A stretch of DNA of 64,000 nt, taken from IMG/VR virus record IMGVR_UViG_3300009093_000035, positions 1 to 64,000 of that record. One strand, given 5' to 3'. Source of the stretch: a virus. This document shows positions 47,850-56,300 of this stretch, piece by piece (the stretch's first letter is position 1; every line of letters starts with the position of its first letter). The notes under the pieces were generated by a model that was not told the origin of the DNA, ran no database searches, and saw only the letters and a list, made by a program, of their open reading frames with translations. A program made the position numbers and the translations under genes.

Positions 47850-50800
47850 ATGAGCAGAGATCAAGTCCTAGCCCCCGAGTTCCTGGACATGGTAGCGTTC
47901 TACCTGGCGCTGTCGTCCGTGGACCAGGCTCTGGTCAACTTGGAGGGCGGCGACACGGGCGGGATCGACCGCGAACGTCTCCAGAAGCACCGAATGGAAG
48001 CGGCCCCGATGCTTCGTCGAGTCGCGGGCTCGGTCGACGCCGGGATCGATTCGATCCTCCGCGACGCCTCCGAGAAGGCGAAGCTCCGGGTGAAGGGACG
48101 CCTGGATACGGCCGTCCGCGGGAACCCCATCGCCTCCTACGCGTCCCGAGTGGATTTCCTGGAGTTCTTCCTCCCGCGCCTGAAGGCCCACAACAACGTC
48201 CTCCGCGACGTGTTCGGAGACGCCTCGTCTCAGGCGATCCGGATCGTCCAGGCCGCCGAAGTCGAGGCCCCCTACTCGCGCCTCTTCAAGCTCGCCGGCA
48301 CGCGTATGGCCGCGGGCGGAAAGTTCTCGCTCCTGAAGCGCTGGACCCAGGAAGCGACCGCGATCTGCGGAAACCCCGTCTCTGAGATCGAAGAGGTCTC
48401 GGTCGACGTCGCTTCTACGGACGCCATCCTCGATCGCGTCGAGAACAACAACCGGAAGCTCGACGTCCTCGACCCCACTGACCCGGAAGCTGCCGCGACG
48501 ACGGCCGAGAACGCCGAGCTTCTCAACAAGGTGAGCCGAGTCGCCGAGAAGTCGAAGGACCCGGCCTCGGTGAAGGCCCACGCCGCCGCCCGTATCGCGA
48601 ACACGGGTCCGAACGACTCGAAGGGCGGATCTTCGGCGATCGCCGCTCACCTCAAGATGACCCCCGAGCAGGAAGAGTCTCTCCTCGTTCGCGGAAAGGC
48701 CGTGATCGCGGCCGGAGCTGGATCGGGAAAGACCCGCGTCCTCGCCGGCAAGGTCATCCACCACATGCAAGACCTCGGCCTGTCGATGTCGAACATCATG
48801 GCCGTGAGCTTCACGATCAAGAGTTCCGGCGAGCTGAAGGAGCGCATCCTGAAGTACGGGAAGGAGATCGGCTACGATCTTCCGAACCCCGACTCCAACT
48901 GGGACGCCTACGCCGGGATCGGTACGACCCACTCCATCGGTCGCGGCATCCTGAAGAAGAGCGGCAGTGGTTGGAAGACCAACCCGAAGACCGACACGAT
49001 CAAGGGCGGAGACATCTCGAAGCTCCTGAAGGTCGCGATCGCTCAGGTGAAGATGCGTTCGGCTGGAGGGGCTCCTCCCGCGCCTCCTCCCTCAGCCATG
49101 AGCTTCTTCCCGAGCGTCGCTCCGAGCGCGGGGATGAGCGCGGAACCGGACCAGGATCCGGCGGATCAGAAGGACCCGGCGCTGGAGTCGAAGTCCCCCG
49201 TCCAGAACCCGGTGAAAGACACCTCGCCCCTCACGTTCTTCCTCACCGACGAGGGTCGCTTCAAGACGCTCGTCAACGCCTCGATCGATACGATCCGAGA
49301 CTTCCTCGGCGCCTTCCCGAACGTGAAGCTTCAACCGAAGTCGGGGAACGGGTGGTACGTCCTCGAAGTCTATGGGCCTGGGATCACCCGCTTCGGAGAC
49401 GACCTCGCGAGCATGCGCATCAACGGCATCTCGCTCTCCTACAAAGAGGCGGATCCTCGCTTCCGATCGCCCAACCGCTTCGTCGCCTTCTCGAAGCGCG
49501 AGTTCAACTACGACGACGTGGTGAGTCAGATCCGAGAGAATCTCGGCTTCGACCAGGCCGAGAACGCCGTGAAGGCGCTCGAAGGCTTCTCGGCGAAGGA
49601 TCCGAAGGACCTCACGGGCGAGGATCTGGAGATCCTCGAAACGATCGTCATGAACCCGCTCGTCGCGGCTGGTCTCACCTCTCGGAACGTCCTGCTGAAG
49701 CAGGCGTCGACCCCGAAGAAGGCTGCGGACGAGCCTGGCGAAGGGTTCGAGCCCTCGGGAGAAGCCGATCCGGAGGTCTCCGACAAGGGGATCGACACGG
49801 CCAGTCGTCGGAAGCTTCAACGCCTGGACTACGAGGGTTCCCCCTTCTACACCTACCTCCACACCGCTGCGAACCAGTGGTTCAACATCGGCGCGACCGA
49901 TGACGACTTCAAGATGGAGGACAACAAGGGGAACAAGAAGGACATCCCCATCGGCGAGTTCGCTCGCTTCGTCAGCTTCAACAAGAACGGTCTGAAGGCC
50001 CCCGGCTCCCTCTTCCAGGAGGGCTCGGAGATCGAAGACACGGGCTTCGGAGAAGACGAGGACGAGGGCTTCCAGAAGCCCGGCGATCTCGCTCCCGGGA
50101 TGTCGAAGAAGATCTTCGCAGCCGTGTACGGAGCGTACGAGTGGTTGAAGGGGAACATCGTCCAGTTCAAGGGACGCCTCGACTACGACGACCAGTTGGT
50201 GATCCCCTCGCGTGAGCTGATCGAGAACCCGGCGCTCCTCGCGAAGTACCAGAAGCAGTACAAGTGCGTCCTCGTGGACGAAGCCCAGGACCTCAACGCC
50301 GCCCAGCACCTCATGTTCGGGCTGATCTCCGGGTACATCGACCCGAAGACGCTCGCGCCGAGGAAGGACGGGAAGATGTCTGCGGACACCTTCGCCCTGA
50401 TCGGCGACGACAAGCAGGCGATCTACGAGTTCCGAGCGGCCGACCCATCGAAGTTCATCGAGAAGTCGGATCTCGTCCCTGGAGGAGAGGGCTTCACCAC
50501 GAAGCTCCTCGACACGAACTTCCGCAGCGGCAACGTGATCGTCGAGGCGGCGAACAAGCTGATCGCCTACAACTCGAAGCAGATCCCGATGGTCTGTAAG
50601 ACGGACCCGGCGCGCGGCGAGGGCTCGATCTCTCGCGTCGAGACGAAGGACCTCGCAGCGGCCTCGGAGATGATGAGCGACGCGATCCTCTCCGAGTACG
50701 AGGAAGCGAAGCACGACGGTTCGGCCGATCGCTTCTTCCAGCGCTACGGGCTCGCCGTCCGCACGAACAAGGAAGTCTACCAGTTCGCGATGAAGATGAT

Positions 50801-51869
50801 CGAGAAGGGGATCCCCTTCCGGTCCAAGAAGAACTTCCTCGGCGGGCCCGCGGTCGGTCCCGTGATCGGGATCTTCTCTGTACTCCGGACCGACAACCTC
50901 GACGCGAGGAACGACGGCGTGATCGCGGGCATCCAGGCCCCCGACTTCGGTCTGAACGGGATGACCGTTCGGAAGAAGCTCGAAGAGCTGGGCGTGAAGG
51001 ACTACTACGACTTCCTCGTGAACGAGCGTGGCGCGAAACGCGTCTACTCGTACCGGAAGATGGCGGACAACCTTCAGGAGTACGCGGACTACCTCGAAGA
51101 GATCGTTCGCGTCGGCGAGAAGGGAAGCGCCTCGGACGTGATCGACCTGATCCTCAACACGAAGGGTCCGGACGGCGATACCTTCGCGGACTCCCTCGCG
51201 GCCAGCCTCATGGAGGACGGCGAAGCGATGGAGGAGATCCAGATGAAGGCGGACGCCGAGACCGAGGGAAAGATCACCCCCGAGATGCTCGCGAACTACG
51301 CCCTCGCTCCCGTCGAGCCCTTGCGGAAAGCCGCCGCTCGATTCCCGACGGCCACCGAGTTCGTCAACTACATCAAGGGCCTCGTCGAGTCGAACAAGAA
51401 GAACGTGGACGACGGAGACGCGAAGGCGGACGCCGTTCAGATCGACACGGTCCACGGGTGGAAGGGTCTGGAGGTCGCGAATCTCTACGTCCCGATGTGG
51501 GATGGAGGTTTCCCCCACGCTCGCTCGAAGGCGAGCCCTGCGCTCATGGAGTCGGAACGTCGACTCGCCTACGTCGCGCTCACCCGTGGTCAGAACAAGG
51601 TGACGATCCTCGAACCGAAGACCGTCAACGAGAAGCCCGTCGGCCCGAGCCAGTTCACCTACGAGGCCTGTATCCCGCTCGTAGGGACCGCCGTACCGCC
51701 CTCCGGAGCCGGAGAAGAGGGAACGGAGGCCCCCGCGAAGAAGGCCTCCCTAGAGAGCTTCCTGCTCCCCGTACGGGAGGAGCCGACTTTCGGGCCGATC
51801 GAGGACCTCTCGTCCGAGGTAGACCTCGAACGGAACTGGGACTTGAACTCGAACGGAGAGGTGAGCTGA
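47850..51869 (+). CDS. Very large UvrD/PcrA-type helicase
   Basis: 1,339 residues, about twice a normal UvrD. The motor starts at 'MTPEQEESLLVRGKAVI' with Walker A 'AAGAGSGKTR' (about residue 288), then 'VLVDEAQDLNAAQHL' (motif II), 'ALIGDDKQAIYEFRAADP' (III), 'LLDTNFRSGNVI' (IV), 'VDDGDAKADAVQIDTVHGWK' (V) and 'LAYVALTRGQNKVTIL' (VI). The first 270 residues are an unassigned helical extension, and an Ala/Pro/Asp-rich insertion sits near 400-450. Likely unwinds or displaces DNA in replication or repair; the extension suggests a phage-specific partner. Confidence 0.85.
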   Translation: MSRDQVLAPEFLDMVAFYLALSSVDQALVNLEGGDTGGIDRERLQKHRMEAAPMLRRVAGSVDAGIDSILRDASEKAKLRVKGRLDTAVRGNPIASYASRVDFLEFFLPRLKAHNNVLRDVFGDASSQAIRIVQAAEVEAPYSRLFKLAGTRMAAGGKFSLLKRWTQEATAICGNPVSEIEEVSVDVASTDAILDRVENNNRKLDVLDPTDPEAAATTAENAELLNKVSRVAEKSKDPASVKAHAAARIANTGPNDSKGGSSAIAAHLKMTPEQEESLLVRGKAVIAAGAGSGKTRVLAGKVIHHMQDLGLSMSNIMAVSFTIKSSGELKERILKYGKEIGYDLPNPDSNWDAYAGIGTTHSIGRGILKKSGSGWKTNPKTDTIKGGDISKLLKVAIAQVKMRSAGGAPPAPPPSAMSFFPSVAPSAGMSAEPDQDPADQKDPALESKSPVQNPVKDTSPLTFFLTDEGRFKTLVNASIDTIRDFLGAFPNVKLQPKSGNGWYVLEVYGPGITRFGDDLASMRINGISLSYKEADPRFRSPNRFVAFSKREFNYDDVVSQIRENLGFDQAENAVKALEGFSAKDPKDLTGEDLEILETIVMNPLVAAGLTSRNVLLKQASTPKKAADEPGEGFEPSGEADPEVSDKGIDTASRRKLQRLDYEGSPFYTYLHTAANQWFNIGATDDDFKMEDNKGNKKDIPIGEFARFVSFNKNGLKAPGSLFQEGSEIEDTGFGEDEDEGFQKPGDLAPGMSKKIFAAVYGAYEWLKGNIVQFKGRLDYDDQLVIPSRELIENPALLAKYQKQYKCVLVDEAQDLNAAQHLMFGLISGYIDPKTLAPRKDGKMSADTFALIGDDKQAIYEFRAADPSKFIEKSDLVPGGEGFTTKLLDTNFRSGNVIVEAANKLIAYNSKQIPMVCKTDPARGEGSISRVETKDLAAASEMMSDAILSEYEEAKHDGSADRFFQRYGLAVRTNKEVYQFAMKMIEKGIPFRSKKNFLGGPAVGPVIGIFSVLRTDNLDARNDGVIAGIQAPDFGLNGMTVRKKLEELGVKDYYDFLVNERGAKRVYSYRKMADNLQEYADYLEEIVRVGEKGSASDVIDLILNTKGPDGDTFADSLAASLMEDGEAMEEIQMKADAETEGKITPEMLANYALAPVEPLRKAAARFPTATEFVNYIKGLVESNKKNVDDGDAKADAVQIDTVHGWKGLEVANLYVPMWDGGFPHARSKASPALMESERRLAYVALTRGQNKVTILEPKTVNEKPVGPSQFTYEACIPLVGTAVPPSGAGEEGTEAPAKKASLESFLLPVREEPTFGPIEDLSSEVDLERNWDLNSNGEVS

Positions 51870-51870
51870 C

Positions 51871-52716
51871 ATGACCACCGTAACCGCCGCAGGCGGAACC
51901 TTCGTCATGATCAGTCGGGAAGAGCTGGAGGAGTGGCTCAACTCGATTGGCTTCGCCGGGAACTGGGACCGGGACACCCGCTACCAGGGCATCTACCTCC
52001 TGAAGCTCTCCCCGACGGTCGCCGTGAAGCTTTCCTCGACGATCGGCTCGAAGGATGACGTGATGGGAAAGGGGCGAGCCGCTATGCAGCTGTCCCTCGT
52101 CTCAACCGTCACCGGCCGAACCCTCAACAAGAAGGCCCAGGGCCAGGACCACTTCAAGAGGACCTCGGGCTGGAAGAAGACCTGGGCCGCTGGCATCGAC
52201 ACGATGAAGAAGGCCTACCTCTCCTCGGCCGACTTCTATGATGCGATCTCCGTGATCCCGGATCGCGACGCCTATCGCACGGACCTCCTCCAGAGGATCG
52301 AGGCGATCCCGGGATGGGACAACGATGGGGAGCTGATCTCGATCAGCCGGAAGGTCGACCGTGGGGGCGTCCTCATGAAGGGCGAACTCCAGGCGATCGA
52401 AGACGCCGAGAAGCGTCCGAAGCCGAAGGCTCCCGACCCTCAGCGCATCGAACCCGGAAACGCTCCTGGGGAAGGCGTCACCTACCGAAGCCCGGAGGTG
52501 ATGAAGGATCTTCGACTCGACGCGCTCCGGAAGCTCTGGGTGATGGCGAAGCGAAGCAACGACGAGTGGACGATGAACTTCGCTCAGGACATGGCCACCA
52601 AGTGGATCGACCCGGGTCGACGCCTCTCGGGCCCTCAGCTCCGCGTCATCGGTGACAAGTTGCACCAGTACCGAATCCCCGACAAGAACGGGGAGCCGGC
52701 GTTCAACCTGTTCTAG
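51871..52716 (+). CDS. Partner of the UvrD-type helicase, function unknown
   Basis: 281 residues, starting 1 nt after the helicase stop, so cotranscribed. N-terminal 'EELEEWLNSIGFAGNWDRD' and 'YLLKLSPTVAVKLSSTIG' form an alpha/beta domain; a Pro-rich hinge (about 180-205) precedes a helical C-terminal domain ('RLDALRKLWVMAKRSND'). No catalytic motif visible. Tight linkage suggests a subunit or regulator of the helicase. Confidence 0.55.
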   Translation: MTTVTAAGGTFVMISREELEEWLNSIGFAGNWDRDTRYQGIYLLKLSPTVAVKLSSTIGSKDDVMGKGRAAMQLSLVSTVTGRTLNKKAQGQDHFKRTSGWKKTWAAGIDTMKKAYLSSADFYDAISVIPDRDAYRTDLLQRIEAIPGWDNDGELISISRKVDRGGVLMKGELQAIEDAEKRPKPKAPDPQRIEPGNAPGEGVTYRSPEVMKDLRLDALRKLWVMAKRSNDEWTMNFAQDMATKWIDPGRRLSGPQLRVIGDKLHQYRIPDKNGEPAFNLF

Positions 52717-53000
52717 TCCATGATGTAGACGACGCGGGCTCCGAGATCCTGAAGCTCCTTCGCGGCAGCTTCGCAGAATGCGGTGCGCTTTCCGGCTTGA
52801 CCCGCGCCACCCGAGAACTCCCACCCCTTCGATCGAAGGAAGAAGGCGGACGCCAACCCTAGCCCGGACGCAACGGTCGGGCGCGCGACGCTTCTCGGAA
52901 GCCACACGAAGTCCATGCAGCAGGTCCCCGTGTCGGGGACCGCTTCAGCTGCGCGTGTTCCAGCCTCTCTGGCTTTCTTGAGGCGCTCGGAAAGGTCCAT
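52713..53000 (-). CDS. Hypothetical protein, 95 aa
   Basis: 95 residues with a Cys pair ('TGTCCMDF'), an Ala/Gly-rich middle and 'FCEAAAKELQDLGARVVYI' at the end. Convergent with, and overlapping by 4 nt, the helicase partner. GGCGTAAGGG lies 7 nt before the ATG. Function unknown. Confidence 0.5.
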   Translation of the reverse strand: MDLSERLKKAREAGTRAAEAVPDTGTCCMDFVWLPRSVARPTVASGLGLASAFFLRSKGWEFSGGAGQAGKRTAFCEAAAKELQDLGARVVYIMD

Positions 53001-53024
53001 CGAGAACCCTTACGCCGCCTCGAA

Positions 53025-53360
53025 CTACGGGCTCTGGGGCGTAGGAGGCGTCGGGGACGGGGGGAGGGCCGGAAGAAGGTTCTTCAGGATCATCTCCCAA
53101 AGACCCACGGCCGAGGCTCCCGCAGTGAAGCCCTTCCCGAGAGCCTCTTCCCACGGGATCCCCGTAGCGAGCTGAACGCCGATCGAGGAGAGGATTCCGA
53201 GCCCCGCGGCGACCCACGGCACGTACTTCGCCCCGACCTTGTTCTGGAGGCCGAAACGGTTCGCGATGTAGACCGCGAGACTGATCCCGAGACCCACGGC
53301 GAGAGGCCACTGGTGGTCAGCGAGAGCCGAGATGAAGGCTACCAGCGAATCGGTGTTCAT
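53025..53360 (-). CDS. Holin-like membrane protein
   Basis: 111 residues with three hydrophobic stretches: 'HQWPLAVGLGISLAVYIA', 'YVPWVAAGLGILSSIGVQLA' and 'GFTAGASAVGLWEMIL', then a Pro-rich cytoplasmic tail. Size and layout fit class I/III holins, which open the inner membrane at lysis. The M23 peptidase at 12376 has no signal peptide and would need such a protein. Confidence 0.6.
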   Translation of the reverse strand: MNTDSLVAFISALADHQWPLAVGLGISLAVYIANRFGLQNKVGAKYVPWVAAGLGILSSIGVQLATGIPWEEALGKGFTAGASAVGLWEMILKNLLPALPPSPTPPTPQSP

Positions 53361-53364
53361 GGGG

Positions 53365-56300
53365 TCACTCCTTGAAGAACGGAGCCGGCTGAAGAGCCGG
53401 ATCCGGAGTCGTCCGGGTACGCCCGCGATCCATCGGACGACCTTCGAGAAGGTATCGATCCGCCGCCGCGTAGCCCTCGCCGTAGCCGGTCGGAGAGATC
53501 TGACCCGCCGCCGTGACGCCCGTCGCCTGAGTGTTCCCGTTGCCGTAGACGGCGAAGGTCATGATGACCATCTGAAGCTCGTCGCCTTCGGAACGGATTC
53601 GGTTCGGGGCCGCTCCGGAGAACGCCTCCTCGTGGAAGTTACGAACGAGGAGCGCCTTCCCAGCGAGGACCGCCCCCTTCAGGACGGGCCGGAGGCTAGA
53701 CGGGAAGGAGTCGCTCACCCAATCCACCGGGCCGCCCGGGGCCGAACCCGAGAGAACGAACGCCGCGCCGCCGCCTCGGTAGAGACGGAACTTCTTCGTG
53801 CCCGCGGGGGTGAGGGTCGTGAACGGGGTGTACAGAAGGATCCCGCCGTCCGACATCGAGAGGAGCGATCCCGGGTCGTTCAAGAACCGGGTGTACTCCA
53901 AGCCTCCCGTCGTGAGGGGAAGGTCCGAGTAGATCGGACGAACGCCTCCCGGATAGGTCCGCATCGCCGACGCGTTGTCGTCAAGCGGGTTCTCCGAGAA
54001 GAAGTCCGAGTCGCTCGCGAGGATACCCAGCGGAAGGCGCTCGGTCATGCCTCCGAGCGAGATCGCCGAGTTCCCCGGGCCGCCGTTCACCGGAAGGTTG
54101 ACGCCGCCTGCGAAGGGACCTTCGGTGACGACGGCTCCGACCGGGTGGTTGTTGCTCGACGGGTAGAGGCCGAGCCCCGTTCCATCGAGGAGTTGAGCCG
54201 CCTGGTTCAGCGGGACGAACGGCACCGGAGCCGTCCCGTACGACATCGTGATACGGGTCGAGTTGCCGTCTTCTCCGACCTCTCGCGAGACGAAGATCAC
54301 GCGGTCGGCCAAGGCGAACGCTTCGACGAAGAGGCTGGTCGTGGGATCCGAGTTGACGGCCTCGGCCAACGACGCGGCCAGGTCGAGGGTGTTGGCGCCG
54401 ATGAAGTCGGCGCCTCCGACGAACGTCACCGAGATCACGGTCTGGATCTCGATCGAGAGAGCCCCGGTGACTCCGTTGATCAGGTTGGCGTTCGTGAGCT
54501 GGATCGAGATCCCGGCTCGCGACGTGTTCTTTCCCTGACCTTCGGTGAAGGCTCGCGGAAGGACGCGCCACGGGAGGGCCGAGGGAGAAGCCGGGATACG
54601 GTCCGCGGCTCCGGCCGTGGACGAGTCGATGTACCCGGCGTCCAGCTCGGTTCCGAGGAACATCCGGCCACCGATCTTCCCGGTCCCGAGCGTCGTGTAG
54701 AAGTCCATCGACGCGACGACCTGGAGAGCGCGCGGGTTCGGACGCTGGACGTTCATCACACCCGTCGTCGGATCGAACTGCTCGATCGGAGTCGCGAGCT
54801 GGAACGCGTCGTTCTGACTGATCTGGCCGTAGCGCGACTCGTAGTCCGCGATCTGGATCGTCGATCCGTCTCGCGTCATGTACGGGTCGCCCTGATAGAC
54901 CGTCCGCTCGTACGCCTGGTACAGGGCATCCCCTCGCGGAGCCGCGCACGGAAGAACCATGCTGACGTCCGTGATCTCGGGGTTGCTCCCGTCCACGATG
55001 TCCGCTCCGGTTCCCGTGTTGCGACGGGCGAGGACGAGGTTGTTCTGGTTGATCCAGCCCTCGGAGAACCCGAAGACCACGCACTCCACGACGTAGTTGA
55101 AGCTCGTGAAGGTGTTGCCCGAGACGAAGCCCGGGACGCGAGTGATGTCGATCGCGGACTCAGGGACGAGGTACGTGTGAGCGTTCGCCGTTCCCGTGAC
55201 GTCGTTTCCTCCGCCCTGACGGACGAAGAGCGTCTGCTGATCGGCTCCCGTACGAAGAAGGTTCGTCGGTGGGTTCACGATCGGAGTGAGACGGTCACCT
55301 TGGAACCCGCCGATGTACGTGGGATCGAGGTGGGCCAGGAAGTCCTGGAGTTCGTAGACGCCGTAGAGGCGCGCGATCCCGAGGTACGGGGGAAGCTCGA
55401 CGCCGTTCAGACCATTCCCGAGGTCCGACGAGATCACGTCTGAGTAGAACTGTTTCCGCCCGCCGTACGCCGGATGCGGCGGACCGCCAACTGTGCCCCG
55501 GTGTCCGTAGGGGATACCAGCGCCCGTCGCAAAGAGGATAGGGTTGACCCGGTTGGCCGCGGGGGACCCGCCGTTGTCTTCACCGCCGATGATGTAGAAG
55601 ACTTCCGACGTGTCATCAGTCTCGTCGCAAAAGAGGTGGTTGATTCCGGGCATGAACGGATCCGTCGGAGCCGTTCGAACGTGGTAGGGGATGTCCTGAC
55701 GACCGAAGCGGGGCATGTACTCCGGCGGAACCGGGTAGCCCATCTTGAGGCCCGTCGTGAAGATCGCCGCCCCGTCCTTCAAGGTGGCGTCGAGGTAGGC
55801 GACCGGGCCGAGGAGCGACGGGTTCGCCGTCGTCGTCAGCGCCTTCTCCGTCATGTTCTTCTTGATGAAGGGACGGAAGAGAGCCGTCTTCGAGCCCGGA
55901 TCCACGAACAGTTCGTGCTCCCGGTCCTGTTCCGAACGCCCGACGACGAAACCGCCGTAGGCCGGAGCCAGCGGAGCGTCCTCGCCCTTCGACGAAAGAC
56001 GGTTCCAGAGCTGGATGTGGGTGGGGTCGTACTCGCGCTCTCCCGCCGGGAAGGGGGCGAGCGTCGAGAACTCCGGATCGAGAACCGAGGGGACGTTGCG
56101 GAGGAACGTCGCCGCGCTCGCCACGGCCGAGAATCGGACGATCTCGTCCGCCACACGGGTACTCGAACCCCGGTTCGGGTGCCACATCAGCGTCGAGGTG
56201 ATGACGGCCTTCGAGTTGACCGGAACGACCTTCGCCGGAGAGCCCGTCTGCTGAACCGCCAGCGTCCCGGTGTTCGCAGCGTTCCACGGGTTCGCCGCGC

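Noticed and set aside
49092-51518. 808-codon - strand frame opposite the UvrD-type helicase
   Set aside because: Antisense shadow; the helicase motifs are all in the + frame.
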